Shown: positions 17,901 through 27,347, numbered from the stretch's first letter. The stretch: DNA of 64,000 nucleotides from Clostridiales bacterium (GCA_015056315.1 SVGN01000004.1:54170-118169); one strand, 5' to 3'. Translations and numbers: made by a program. The notes: generated from the sequence alone by a model not told the origin.

Positions 17901-17960
17901 TCCATTCCGGGAGCAAAGCCTCCAACGAGGCCTACCATAACAGAAAGAAGGTTTATAACA

Positions 17961-18473
17961 ATGGCAAATCCTGTTTTTACGATCACTATGGAAAACGGCG
18001 CGGTCATGCAGGGCGAACTCTACCCCGAGATCGCTCCCCAGAGCGTTGGTAATTTTATCTCTCTGGCCAACAGCGGCTTCTACGACGGTCTCATCTTCCA
18101 CCGCTGCATTCCCGGCTTCATGATCCAGGGCGGCTGCCCGGACGGCACCGGTATGGGTGGCCCCGGCTACCGCATCAAGGGTGAGTTTGCCAGCAACGGC
18201 TTTGCCAACGACCTCAAGCATACCCCCGGTGTGCTCAGCATGGCCCGCAGCATGGCCCGCGACAGCGCCGGCTCCCAGTTCTTTATCATGACCAGCACCA
18301 GCCCCCATCTGGACGGCGAATACGCCGCCTTTGGCAAAGTACTCACCGGCTACGATGCCGCCCAGACCATCGTTGCCCAGCGCACGGTGCGCGACCGCCC
18401 CATCGTGCCCCAGGTGATCGCCTCCATCCGTGTGGAGACCAACGGCGTAGAGTATCCCTTCAACAAGCTGTAA
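17961..18473 (+). CDS. Peptidyl-prolyl cis-trans isomerase, cyclophilin type
   Basis: 170 residues, compact cytoplasmic cyclophilin. Catalytic and binding motifs are intact: FHRCIPGFMIQGG with the essential Arg (near residue 48), GTGMGGPGYRIKGEF, GVLSMAR and AGSQFFIMTS. AGAAGG lies upstream of the ATG. Folding helper; specific clients cannot be predicted. Confidence 0.95.
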   Translation: MANPVFTITMENGAVMQGELYPEIAPQSVGNFISLANSGFYDGLIFHRCIPGFMIQGGCPDGTGMGGPGYRIKGEFASNGFANDLKHTPGVLSMARSMARDSAGSQFFIMTSTSPHLDGEYAAFGKVLTGYDAAQTIVAQRTVRDRPIVPQVIASIRVETNGVEYPFNKL

Positions 18474-18518
18474 GCGGCATTGCCGTTTTGCGGCGGTTAC
18501 CGGTAAACGATTGCAGCA

Positions 18519-18558
18519 AAGCGGAGGTGTGGGGGTTGGCCCTGCGCCCCGCTTTTTT
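18519..18558 (+). terminator. Rho-independent terminator after the cyclophilin
   Basis: AAAGCGG...GGGG pairs imperfectly with CCCTGCGCCCCGC, followed by TTTTTT. Confidence 0.6.
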
Positions 18559-18578
18559 GGAAAGTGAGCGAGTTTTAC

Positions 18579-20978
18579 ATGGTTTCTTTGCCTGAGCTTC
18601 TTTGCCCCGCCGGAGATATGCAGGCCCTGAAGGCTGCCATCGATTGCGGTGCCGATGCGGTATATCTCGGCTACAAAGCCTTTGGTGCCAGAGCCACTGC
18701 CGTGAATTTTGATGCAGAGACCCTTGCCCAGGCAGTAGCCTATGCGCATCTGTACCATGCCCGTGTGCATGTGACCGTAAACACCCTCATCAAACAGGGT
18801 GAGCTGGGCGCAGTTACAGAAGCACTCGACACCATCCGTGCTTGCGGAGCCGACGCTGTGATCGTGCAGGATCTTGGCGTTGCATCGATCGTTCGTGAGC
18901 GTTTCCCGGACCTGGCGCTGCATGCCAGCACACAGATGGGTCTCTCCAACGCTTCGGATGCTGCCTTCGCAAAGGGATTTGGCTTCTCCCGCGTGGTGCT
19001 GGCCAGAGAATGCAGCCTTGAGGATATCCGTAAGGTGGTTGCAACCGGCATCGAAACAGAAGTCTTTGCCCATGGCGCTCTTTGCTCCGGCGTAAGCGGC
19101 CGTTGCCTGATGAGCTCGATGGCAGGCGGCCGAAGCGGCAACAGAGGCCGCTGCGCCCAGCCCTGCAGGCTTCAGCTGAAAATGGAAAGCCGGAAGGGTG
19201 CGCTCCTGTCGCTGAAGGATCTGTGTACGCTCCCGAACCTGCCCGCCTTTGTGGAGGCAGGTGTTCGCTCCCTGAAGGTAGAGGGCCGTCTGAAAAGCCC
19301 GGAATATGTGGCTGTTGTAGCCTCGGCCTACCGCAAGGCTCTGGATGCCATCGCAGCCGGTACCTTTGATCCCTGCGACCCCGCACCCATGCAGGCACTG
19401 CTGCAGATCTTCAACCGCGGCGGCTTTACCCGCGGGCATGCCTTCGGAGCCGAGGACGCAGATCTGTGCGCCACCCAGCGTGTGAGCCATGAGGGCATCC
19501 CCCTTGGCAAGATCACACGGGTGAAAGGTCAAATGGCTTCCCTGAGGCTGGAACTGCCTCTGAACGATGGCGACAGCTTGCAGATCCGGGGACGGATAGA
19601 CAACGATATGCGCTATTCGGGCCACGACATGGCTGCCGGAAGCGAAGCGACCCTCCGCCTGCGCCCGGGGCTTACGATAGAAGCCGGTGCAGAGGTGGCA
19701 AGACTTTCCGATGCCCGACAGCTGGAAGAGGCGAGAGCCCATGCGCCCAAGCCCATTCCTATTCGGATGGAAGCCGTATTTGCTGCGGGTAAGCCCATGC
19801 AGCTCACTCTCTCGGATGGCATATCCGCCGTAACTGCCTTTGGCGATGCGGTACAGCCCGCCCAGAAGCGCGTCGCGACTCCGGAGGATGTCCGTAAGCA
19901 GCTGGAAAAGCTGGGGGAGACCCCTTTTATGGTTTCCAATGCAGAGAATGTGTCCATCACCCTTGAGGATGGTGTGTTTCTTCCCGTCAGCGCACTCAAT
20001 GAGCTGCGCCGAAATGCGGCAGACCTGCTGATCAACGCACGTATCGCTGCCTTCGACAGTATGGGCAGGCAAGAGACCATGCGTTTGAAAGACATAAACG
20101 TTGGTTCTGCACCCTGTGCCGTTAAGAACACGACCAACATTTCTTCCCATTCCCTGGCGGTGGTTTTCTCCGACCCTGCCAATGCTGCTCTCCTTCGGGA
20201 GAACGGTGCGGATGTGCTTATTTTTGAACCCCTCCTATTGGCCGGGGATAAGCTGTCCGCACAACTGGCCCAGCTCCCGCAGGGCTGCCTTGTTCAGCTG
20301 CCTCCGCAGATGACCCAGACCGCCCTGGACGATGTCCTTGCCTGTATCCATGCACACAAAGAAAAGATCTCCGGTGTTGTGGCCGGGTGCATCGGTCAGG
20401 TGGAGCAGATCCGCGACCTGCCTGTATGGGCGGGGCCGGGCATTCCCGTCAGTAACTGCCACGCCCTGAAGGCGGTGATGGAGCTTGGGGTAGAAGGCTA
20501 CCACCTGTGGCCCGAATGGAGCCGGGATGAACAGAAGCAGCTCATGCCCCTTCCCGGACAAGCCTTTTTGAAGGTTTATGGCCGTGAGATCCTGATGCTG
20601 TTGAACCATTGCCCGGAGAGGGTCGGCAGAGGACTCAGGACCGGCAGGAGCAAGTGTGCGCTCTGTAAGGGCAGCAGCATGGCTTACGGCCTCGAGAACC
20701 CCGCTCTGGTGGATCAGAAAGGGTATCGCTTTCCGCTGCAGCGGGTAGTGCATCCGGATGGATGCGTGCTGCGTGTGTTGGGCACGTTGCCGACAGACCT
20801 GCGTATCTACGAACAGGATCGCAAGCTGCTGGGTACTGCCATGCTCCTGCATTTCACCACGGAGAGCGCTGCCGAACAAGCGGCGATCACCCGTGCCTTT
20901 GCGGCCATCCGTGATGGCCAATCCCCCGAAAAGCCAGTCGGCACCACTGCCGGCCACTGGCATCGTGGTATCGAATAG
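18579..20978 (+). CDS. Peptidase U32 family protein with collagenase-associated domain (RlhA-like)
   Basis: 799 residues. N-terminal U32 domain: ELLCPAGDMQALKAAIDCGADAVYLG, then the signature EVFAHGALCSGVSGRCLMSS (about 168-187) and GRCAQPCRL, whose cysteines fit the iron-sulfur site known in the U32 family. The later region matches the DUF3656/collagenase-associated part found in RlhA, the 23S rRNA C2501 hydroxylase. rRNA hydroxylation is therefore more likely than proteolysis, though not proven. The ATG at 18579 gives the usual family start; GTG at 18564 is an alternative. First gene of a tight run with mutS2 (26 nt), two-component genes and aroK. Confidence 0.88.
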   Translation: MVSLPELLCPAGDMQALKAAIDCGADAVYLGYKAFGARATAVNFDAETLAQAVAYAHLYHARVHVTVNTLIKQGELGAVTEALDTIRACGADAVIVQDLGVASIVRERFPDLALHASTQMGLSNASDAAFAKGFGFSRVVLARECSLEDIRKVVATGIETEVFAHGALCSGVSGRCLMSSMAGGRSGNRGRCAQPCRLQLKMESRKGALLSLKDLCTLPNLPAFVEAGVRSLKVEGRLKSPEYVAVVASAYRKALDAIAAGTFDPCDPAPMQALLQIFNRGGFTRGHAFGAEDADLCATQRVSHEGIPLGKITRVKGQMASLRLELPLNDGDSLQIRGRIDNDMRYSGHDMAAGSEATLRLRPGLTIEAGAEVARLSDARQLEEARAHAPKPIPIRMEAVFAAGKPMQLTLSDGISAVTAFGDAVQPAQKRVATPEDVRKQLEKLGETPFMVSNAENVSITLEDGVFLPVSALNELRRNAADLLINARIAAFDSMGRQETMRLKDINVGSAPCAVKNTTNISSHSLAVVFSDPANAALLRENGADVLIFEPLLLAGDKLSAQLAQLPQGCLVQLPPQMTQTALDDVLACIHAHKEKISGVVAGCIGQVEQIRDLPVWAGPGIPVSNCHALKAVMELGVEGYHLWPEWSRDEQKQLMPLPGQAFLKVYGREILMLLNHCPERVGRGLRTGRSKCALCKGSSMAYGLENPALVDQKGYRFPLQRVVHPDGCVLRVLGTLPTDLRIYEQDRKLLGTAMLLHFTTESAAEQAAITRAFAAIRDGQSPEKPVGTTAGHWHRGIE

Positions 20979-21004
20979 TTTTTCTTCCGAAAGGAGGTTC
21001 CTCG

Positions 21005-23359
21005 ATGGAACTGAACCGTACGCTCCGTGTATTGGAGTTTAACAAGATCCTGGAGCGGCTCGCGCAGTTTGCCATGACCGATGCTGGCAAAGAACGCTGC
21101 AGTCAGCTGGTTCCCTCGCCGGAGGAGGCACAGGTTCGCCGTTCTCTGGATGAGACCGAAGAAGCGGTGGTATTGCTCACCTATCTTGGCTCCAATCCGC
21201 TGATCGGCTTTAACGATGTTACCGAATACATCACCATTGCGCAAAAGGGCGCATGTCTGAGCCCCCGCGCGCTTCTGGATATTGCAGGCCTGATGCGCGC
21301 CGCACGCTCCGCACGGGCCAGCCTGTGCAAGGAGCGGGAGAATACCCCCATCCTGATCGCTCTTGCCTCCCGGCTCACGGTGCTGGAAAGTATCGAAAAC
21401 GACATCAACGATGCCATCATTGCCGAAGACGAGATCGCAGACCGGGCATCCTCCGAGCTGTACCAGATCCGTCGGCAGATCCGTTCTGCCAACGAGCGCA
21501 TGCGCGAGAAGTTGAACCAGATGATCCGATCCACCAGCTTTGCAAAGAATCTGCAGGATGCGATCATCACCATGCGCGGAGATCGTTACTGCATCCCTGT
21601 TAAGGCTGAGTGCAGACAGAACGTGCCCGGCCTGGTGCATGACCAGAGTGCCAGCGGTGCCACCCTGTTTATCGAGCCCATCGCTCTTGTGGAGCTGGGC
21701 AACGACCTGAAGCAGTACCACGCCAAGGAGCAGCAGGAGATCGCCCGCATTTTGCAGGCGCTTACCGACCGCATTACTCCCCATACAGAGGCGTTGCTCA
21801 CCAATCTGGATGTGCTCGCTCATCTGGACTTCGTATTTGCCAAAGGGCAGCTTGCCAGAGAACTGCACTGCTCGCTGCCAAAGATCAATCATCAGGGACG
21901 TATCAAGATCGTACGTGGCCGTCACCCGCTGATCGACCCCGAGAAGGTAGTTCCCAGCGATCTGTGGCTGGGCGAAGACTTTACCTCGCTGATCATTACC
22001 GGCCCCAATACCGGCGGTAAGACCGTCACGCTGAAGACCGTGGGTCTCTTTACCCTGATGGCACAGGCAGGTTTGCATCTGCCTGCTTCTCTGGGCACGG
22101 AGATGGCTGTGTTCGATCATGTTTATGCCGACATCGGCGATGAGCAGTCCATCGAACAATCCCTTTCCACCTTCTCTGCCCATATGACCAACATCGTCCG
22201 CATCGTAGAAACGGTATCGGATAACGACCTGGTGCTCTTCGACGAGCTGGGTGCAGGTACCGACCCCACCGAGGGCGCAGCGCTGGCACGAAGCATTCTG
22301 AACGAGCTGCTGAAGCGCAAGATCCGCACCATGGCCACCACCCATTACAGTGAGCTGAAGGCCTTTGCCCTTGGCACTGAAGGCGTGGAGAATGCCAGTG
22401 TTGAGTTTGATGTGGAGTCTCTCAGGCCCACCTACCGCCTCTCCATCGGCATTCCCGGCAAGAGCAACGCTTTTGAGATCAGCCGCAAACTGGGTCTGCC
22501 GGAGCGCCTGATCGATGATGCCCGTGAGCTGCTCAGCCAGGAGGATATCCGCTTCGAAGACGTGATCGCCAATGCGGAGTATCACCGCCAGATCGCAGAG
22601 CGGGAGCGGGAGATGGCTGAGGAGACCCGTAAGGAAACCGTCAAGCTCCGCGATGAGGCCGAAAAGCTGCGCAAGGAGCTTGAGCAGAGCCGCCAGAAGA
22701 GCATGCAGAAGGCCAAGGAGGAGGCACGCCGCATCCTGGAGGGTGCCCGCCGTGAAGCAGACAGCATCATCGGCGAGCTGAAGGCCCTCAAGAAGCAGGC
22801 GCAGACCCCCGAGCACGAGGTGCAGAAGCTGCGCAAACGCATGGAGGATGGTATCGATGCTCTGGCAGAGGGGCTTGGTCAGGCCAGCCAGACCAACTTT
22901 ACGCCCCCCAAGAGTGTTCGCATCGGCGACGCGGTAGAGATCGTTCACCTTGGCACCAAGGGCACCGTACTCTCCTTGCCCGATCGCAACGGTGAGGTGC
23001 AGATCCAGGCAGGTATTCTCAAGATGAAGGCCCACCTTTCCCAGCTGAAGCTGGTGGAAGCGCCCAAGCCCAAGCAAAGCAAGGTGATGACCAAGACCGG
23101 CGCAGCCTCCCGCATCGTGCCTATGGAGATCGATGTGCGCGGGCAGACTTTGGAGGAAGCCCTCGGCGCTGTAGATATCTATCTGGCTGATGCAACGCTT
23201 GCCGGGCTCAACGAGGTGAGCATCATCCATGGTAAGGGTACCGGCGTATTGCGTACCGGCATCCAGCGTCATCTGCGTAAACATCTCAATGTAAAGACCT
23301 TCAGAGACGGTATGTACGGCGAAGGCGAGCAGGGCGTAACTGTGGTAACGCTTAAGTAA
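21005..23359 (+). CDS. mutS2: Endonuclease MutS2
   Basis: 784 residues, typical length. N-terminal lever helices, ATPase with Walker A GPNTGGKT (about 333-340) and Walker B LVLFDELGAGTDPTEGAAL, a long coiled coil (about 515-600), a KOW-like segment (SVRIGDAVEIVHLGTKGTV) and a C-terminal Smr nuclease domain with IDVRGQTLEEAL and HGKGTGVLR. MutS2 acts on stalled or collided ribosomes and in suppressing recombination rather than mismatch repair. AAGGAGG lies 8 nt before the ATG. Confidence 0.97.
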   Translation: MELNRTLRVLEFNKILERLAQFAMTDAGKERCSQLVPSPEEAQVRRSLDETEEAVVLLTYLGSNPLIGFNDVTEYITIAQKGACLSPRALLDIAGLMRAARSARASLCKERENTPILIALASRLTVLESIENDINDAIIAEDEIADRASSELYQIRRQIRSANERMREKLNQMIRSTSFAKNLQDAIITMRGDRYCIPVKAECRQNVPGLVHDQSASGATLFIEPIALVELGNDLKQYHAKEQQEIARILQALTDRITPHTEALLTNLDVLAHLDFVFAKGQLARELHCSLPKINHQGRIKIVRGRHPLIDPEKVVPSDLWLGEDFTSLIITGPNTGGKTVTLKTVGLFTLMAQAGLHLPASLGTEMAVFDHVYADIGDEQSIEQSLSTFSAHMTNIVRIVETVSDNDLVLFDELGAGTDPTEGAALARSILNELLKRKIRTMATTHYSELKAFALGTEGVENASVEFDVESLRPTYRLSIGIPGKSNAFEISRKLGLPERLIDDARELLSQEDIRFEDVIANAEYHRQIAEREREMAEETRKETVKLRDEAEKLRKELEQSRQKSMQKAKEEARRILEGARREADSIIGELKALKKQAQTPEHEVQKLRKRMEDGIDALAEGLGQASQTNFTPPKSVRIGDAVEIVHLGTKGTVLSLPDRNGEVQIQAGILKMKAHLSQLKLVEAPKPKQSKVMTKTGAASRIVPMEIDVRGQTLEEALGAVDIYLADATLAGLNEVSIIHGKGTGVLRTGIQRHLRKHLNVKTFRDGMYGEGEQGVTVVTLK

Positions 23360-23395
23360 TGCCAATGTATTTCTTCTGCGAAGGAGGGAAAACTC

Positions 23396-24103
23396 ATGTC
23401 TGAACAACAGATCCTGTTGGTGGATGATGACCCGAATATCAGTAAGCTGGTAAAGCTGTATCTTGAAAAAGAAGGCTTTGGTGTGATCGAAGCCGCCCGG
23501 GGCGATACAGCCCTTGAGGCCTTCGAGAACACTTCGCCCGCTCTTGTGCTGTTGGATGTGATGCTGCCCGGCATCGACGGTCTGCAGGTGCTCAGAGAGA
23601 TCCGCAAGACCAGCCGAATCCCGGTGATCATGCTCACCGCCAAGGATGAGACCTTCGACAAGGTGCTGGGTCTTGAACTGGGCGCGGACGACTATATTAC
23701 CAAGCCCTTTGAGACCAAAGAACTGGTCGCCCGTGTTAAGGCTGTTCTGCGCCGCGCACCGGAAGCCGAAAGCAAACCCGAGGAAAAGGATGATACCATC
23801 CGCTTCCCCAAGCTGACGGTAAGCTTGGCCCGTTACGAGGTCACCTATGAGGGCCATGAGGTAGAGATGCCGCCCAAAGAGCTTGAGGTGCTGTACTATT
23901 TGGCCTCCAGCCCCAACAAGGTGTTTACCCGTGCGCAGCTTCTGGCTAAGGTATGGGGCTTCGATTTCTTCGGCGACAGCCGCACCGTGGATGTACACAT
24001 CAAACGCTTGCGGGAAAAACTGCCCGATTGCGAGAAGTACGGTTGGAAGATCCATACCGTTTACCGGGTAGGCTACAAATTTGAGTATAAAGCAACGCCG
24101 TAA
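23396..24103 (+). CDS. OmpR/PhoB-family response regulator
   Basis: 235 residues. Receiver domain with the acidic pocket (VDDDP), phosphoacceptor D54 in LVLLDVMLPG, switch Thr in MLTAKDE and Lys in DYITKPF. The C-terminal winged helix (about 140-233) ends with RTVDVHIKRLREKL and YRVGYKFE. Partner of the kinase that starts 21 nt later. The target genes and signal cannot be read from the sequence. Confidence 0.96.
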   Translation: MSEQQILLVDDDPNISKLVKLYLEKEGFGVIEAARGDTALEAFENTSPALVLLDVMLPGIDGLQVLREIRKTSRIPVIMLTAKDETFDKVLGLELGADDYITKPFETKELVARVKAVLRRAPEAESKPEEKDDTIRFPKLTVSLARYEVTYEGHEVEMPPKELEVLYYLASSPNKVFTRAQLLAKVWGFDFFGDSRTVDVHIKRLREKLPDCEKYGWKIHTVYRVGYKFEYKATP

Positions 24104-24124
24104 AGGCAAAGGCGGTGAGACCGG

Positions 24125-25597
24125 ATGTTTCAAAACATGTTCAGCCGTCTGCTGGCCTTGTTTCTTGTGGTCATTCTGCTGATGGCCTTTGTAAGTGCAG
24201 CTTATTCTGTAGCATCCATCCGTCATACCATGACAGAGAGCCGCATGGCCAACCTGCTTTTACAGGCGCGTGATATCGCTTATCTGGCAGCCAACAGCGG
24301 CATGCGGGATTACGGAGGCCTGTTTTTTGGCCAGAGCATGGATATGAAATACCTGCAGAGAAAGGCTAAAATGGTCTACGATGATTACCATGCTTACATT
24401 ATGATCGTGGACAGCACAGGCCGTGTGCTGGATAATATGGCCTTTCTGACCAAGAACAGCGATAATGCGCTGGAAACGCTGGATCATGAAGACATCAGTC
24501 ATCTGCTGATGGACGTGATGAAGGGTCAGGAGCTGCGTACCAAGGTAGTCAACTCCGCAGGCGGTGTTATTATGACGGTGGCCGTTCCCTACATGAAAAA
24601 CAATCGCGTACAGGGGGCAGTGCTGATCCATACCAGCGCACAGGTGGTAGAGGCGGAGTATCACGGCCTGCTGATGCAGATCGTGGTTGGCTTTTCGCTG
24701 GCTACCCTTGTGGCTATGCTGGGCACGGCGCTGTATACCAGCGGTATCGTTAAACCGCTTACAGTGATCACCGGAGCGGCAGAGACCATGAGCCGCGGCA
24801 AGCTGAATGTACGCGCCGAGGTAACGGGGGTAAACGAGGTACGCCAGCTGGCGGGTGCCTTCAACGTAATGGCCGAAAAGCTGGAGACTGTTGAGAAGGG
24901 GCGAAAGGAGTTCGTCTCCAACGTGAGCCATGAGCTTCGCTCGCCTATTACCAGCATCCACGGTTTTGTAGAGGGTATGCTGGATGGTACCATTCCGCAT
25001 GAGGACCAGACCCAGTACCTGCAGATCGTTTTTGATGAGACAAACCGCTTGAAGAGGCTCATCAGCGACCTGTTGCAGCTGAGCCGAATGGATAACGGCG
25101 TGGAGCAGCTTCAGTGGTCGGATTTCGATATCAACGAGCTGCTGGGCAATGTGCTCATTGCCCGTATGAATGATATTGAACAGAAGGAACTGAATGTACA
25201 GCTGGATTTCGAGCGCGAACCCTGTATGGTGCATGCCGACCAGGACCGCATCTCTCAGGTGGCGGTAAACATCATCGATAATGCGCTGAAATTCGTTGGT
25301 CACAATGGACGCTTGACAATATGCACCTCTTTGTTGCATGATAATACCGTTGCGGTGGATATTTCCAACGACGGTCCTCTCATTCCTGAGGAGGATCGGC
25401 TGCACATCTTCGACCGCTTCTACAAAGTGGATAAAGCGCACACCGCAGGGCAGGGCACAGGCCTGGGACTGAGCATCAGCCAACAGATCATGCAGATGCA
25501 CGGCCAGAGCATATCGCTCCTGCCGGAGGAGCATGAGACCGGCTTCCGCTTTACCCTTGCCACAAGCAGCCAGAACGCCAAAAGCCTCGAAAGCTGA
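24125..25597 (+). CDS. Membrane sensor histidine kinase with HAMP domain
   Basis: 490 residues. Two membrane helices (about 8-28 and 182-205) enclose an extracellular sensor of some 150 residues, followed by HAMP (about 206-258), the H-box SNVSHELRSPITSIHGF with phosphorylated H269, N-box NIIDNALKF and G-box GQGTGLGLSI. The sensor domain looks like the dCache/PAS-like fold of PhoR/WalK relatives, a guess. Cotranscribed with the response regulator. Confidence 0.95.
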   Translation: MFQNMFSRLLALFLVVILLMAFVSAAYSVASIRHTMTESRMANLLLQARDIAYLAANSGMRDYGGLFFGQSMDMKYLQRKAKMVYDDYHAYIMIVDSTGRVLDNMAFLTKNSDNALETLDHEDISHLLMDVMKGQELRTKVVNSAGGVIMTVAVPYMKNNRVQGAVLIHTSAQVVEAEYHGLLMQIVVGFSLATLVAMLGTALYTSGIVKPLTVITGAAETMSRGKLNVRAEVTGVNEVRQLAGAFNVMAEKLETVEKGRKEFVSNVSHELRSPITSIHGFVEGMLDGTIPHEDQTQYLQIVFDETNRLKRLISDLLQLSRMDNGVEQLQWSDFDINELLGNVLIARMNDIEQKELNVQLDFEREPCMVHADQDRISQVAVNIIDNALKFVGHNGRLTICTSLLHDNTVAVDISNDGPLIPEEDRLHIFDRFYKVDKAHTAGQGTGLGLSISQQIMQMHGQSISLLPEEHETGFRFTLATSSQNAKSLES

Positions 25598-25623
25598 ACC
25601 CGTACAAAGGAGGAAACATCGGT

Positions 25624-26130
25624 ATGGATCGGCATATCTTTCTTATCGGAATGCCCGGCAGCGGTAAAAGCGCACTTGGCCGTCGCGTAGCCAGCAAGCT
25701 GCAGCTTCCCTATCTGGATATGGACGTTTACCTTACCGAGGTTACCGGTATGGATACGGCACAGCTGTACCAGCGCTTTGGCGATAAGCCCTTCCGCGAT
25801 GCAGAGACCAGGCTTTTGCAGGAGCTTGTTGGCGCAACGCCCGGTATCATCTCTACCGGCGGAGGCGCTTGCCTCCGAGAAGAGAACCGTGTGCTGATGA
25901 AGAACCACGGCGTGATCGTGTTTATCGACCGCCCGGTGGATGATATCATGTCCAACTTCCGTGCAGAGAAGCGCCCTCTTCTGGCTCAAAAGAGCAAGGA
26001 GGAGGTAGAGGAGCTATACAACCAGCGCCTGCCCATCTATCAGGGGCTGGCGGATATCACCATGAACAACGGCAACGGCTTTCAAAACGGTCTTGCTGCA
26101 CTGGAAGAGGTCGTGAGCCGGTTCTGCTGA
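25624..26130 (+). CDS. aroK: Shikimate kinase
   Basis: 168 residues. Phosphorylates shikimate at the 3-hydroxyl in aromatic amino acid synthesis. Walker A GMPGSGKSALGR (about 9-20), DMDVYLT with the shikimate-binding Asp, FRDAETRLL and STGGGACLREENR; the lid has RPLL. AAAGGAGG precedes the ATG. Last gene of the U32-mutS2-two-component run, ended by a terminator. Confidence 0.95.
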   Translation: MDRHIFLIGMPGSGKSALGRRVASKLQLPYLDMDVYLTEVTGMDTAQLYQRFGDKPFRDAETRLLQELVGATPGIISTGGGACLREENRVLMKNHGVIVFIDRPVDDIMSNFRAEKRPLLAQKSKEEVEELYNQRLPIYQGLADITMNNGNGFQNGLAALEEVVSRFC

Positions 26131-26146
26131 TGCGGAGACAACTTTC

Positions 26147-26176
26147 AAAAGGCGATGGAAACACCGCCTTTTTTCT
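26147..26176 (+). terminator. Terminator after aroK
   Basis: AAAGGCG pairs with CGCCTTT over a 10-nt loop and is followed by TTTTTTCTTT. Confidence 0.8.
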
Positions 26177-26186
26177 TTGCTTTTTA

Positions 26187-26233
26187 TTGACAAGAACATT
26201 TGTTCGTGTTATCATTCACACAAACAAATGTTC
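26187..26233 (+). promoter_or_regulatory. Sigma-A promoter overlapped by two LexA-like boxes
   Basis: TTGACA (26187-26192), 17 bp, TATCAT (26210-26215). Between the two lies GAACATTTGTTC (26194-26205), which fits the Gram-positive SOS box GAACNNNNGTTY. Just downstream AAACAAATGTTC (26222-26233) is the same box reversed (GAACATTTGTTT on the other strand). Extended arms GAACATTTGTTCGTGT and ACACAAACAAATGTTC match at 15 of 16 positions, with the -10 box in the middle. Binding to either box would block RNA polymerase. LexA is the best guess; a TetR-type repressor with a dyad operator is an alternative. Confidence 0.75.
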
Positions 26234-26247
26234 GAAAGGGTGTTCGT

Positions 26248-26616
26248 ATGATACAACGTTTTTGCAACCATTACGGCGATGATACCTGTTCCTCCTGCGT
26301 AGTTGCTGGAGATTACATCTTCCTGGCCCATCATGGCGGAGGGCAGGAGGTGAACGATCTGGCCTATCAGACCCGTGCCACGCTGGTAGCAGTGGCAGAT
26401 ACCCTGGCCAAAGCTGGCGCTTCGCTCAGCGATGTGGTACAGCTTACCTATTACATCCGCAGCACAGAGGATTTTCGAAAAGGAGCCGATGTATTTCGAG
26501 AATTCTTCGGCACGGATGCGCCTGCACGTATGACGGTCGTTACAGAATTCGTGGGCAAGAATTGCCTGTGTCAGATCGATGGTATTGCCTATAAGCCCGC
26601 GACAAAAGCTGAGTAA
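26248..26616 (+). CDS. RidA/YjgF family protein
   Basis: 122 residues. RidA-fold proteins deaminate reactive enamines and imines or act as chorismate-lyase-like catalysts. The C-terminal half is typical: LAKAGASLSDVVQLTYYIRSTEDF, APARMTVVTEFVG, and ICQIDGIAY-like ending; the arginine of PARM (near residue 94) is the substrate-binding one. The N-terminus (HYGDDTCSSCVVAGDYIFLAHHGGG) differs from classic RidA and is cysteine-rich. The start at 26248 has GAAAGGG 8 nt upstream. It lies directly behind the LexA-like promoter and is followed by a peptidase S51 gene 46 nt later. Confidence 0.85.
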   Translation: MIQRFCNHYGDDTCSSCVVAGDYIFLAHHGGGQEVNDLAYQTRATLVAVADTLAKAGASLSDVVQLTYYIRSTEDFRKGADVFREFFGTDAPARMTVVTEFVGKNCLCQIDGIAYKPATKAE

Positions 26617-26662
26617 GGCCTGCGATGATCATTATGCGGTAAATGAAAAGGAGAATGAGATC

Positions 26663-27232
26663 ATGAGAGTAATGCTTACCTCCTGCGGCATCGAAACGGA
26701 TGCGATCAAAGAACGGTTTTTACAGATGCTCGGTAAAGAGCCAGCCAATGCAACAGCCTTGTTTATCCCCACAGCTGCCATCGATGCCGACGCCATCGCT
26801 GTTCTGCCGGAATGCATGAACGACCTTTTGAAGTGCGGTATTCTTAACGAGAACATCCGTGTGTTCGACCTGCATTGCAATATGCCCCTTACAGAGCTGC
26901 TCACCTACGATGTGGTTTATCTGTGCGGAGGCAGAACGGCATATCTGCTGGAAAGGATCAACGATTCGGGTTTCAGGGCTTCCCTTCTTGCTTATATTGC
27001 AAATAATGGGCTGGTGCTGGGTGTAAGCGCGGGCAGCGTGATCTTTGCGGGCAACCTGCCGGGCAATCTGGGCCTTTTGGATGCTGAGTTGAGTGTTCAT
27101 TGCAAAGAGACCAGCTTGCTCGGGAAGGTGTCCTTGCCACTGCAAGGGAAGGTGGAGCTGTCCAATACCGCAGCCATGCTTATCACTGCTCTGCCGGACG
27201 GGATCGAGGTCATCGACGAAGAAAACCTCTGA
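26663..27232 (+). CDS. Peptidase S51-like protein (class I glutamine amidotransferase fold)
   Basis: 189 residues. The family includes peptidase E (aspartyl dipeptidase) and cyanophycinase. The nucleophile elbow GVSAGSVIF with catalytic Ser (near residue 117), the LCGGRTAYLLERI segment and the N-terminal MLTSCGIETDAIK strand support the call. The start at 26663 has AAGGAG 9 nt upstream. It probably shares the transcript and LexA-like control of the upstream RidA gene. Substrate unknown. Confidence 0.85.
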   Translation: MRVMLTSCGIETDAIKERFLQMLGKEPANATALFIPTAAIDADAIAVLPECMNDLLKCGILNENIRVFDLHCNMPLTELLTYDVVYLCGGRTAYLLERINDSGFRASLLAYIANNGLVLGVSAGSVIFAGNLPGNLGLLDAELSVHCKETSLLGKVSLPLQGKVELSNTAAMLITALPDGIEVIDEENL

Positions 27233-27347
27233 CAGCAAGCTCCTAAATTCTGCACCCCGGGAAGACATCGGCATACCGTGTCATTGAGCGGCAGGGGAGA
27301 GAGCCACAGTGCAACCCCCAGCCGACCATCAAGAAGGAGGCTTGTCA

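Noticed and set aside
17226..24226. Very long antisense open frames (e.g. 974 and 1139 residues on the minus strand at 17226-20150 and 20807-24226)
   Set aside because: They lie opposite well-supported genes (cyclophilins, U32, mutS2, response regulator), have no domains and are histidine/leucine/glycine-rich, as expected of complementary GC-rich codons.
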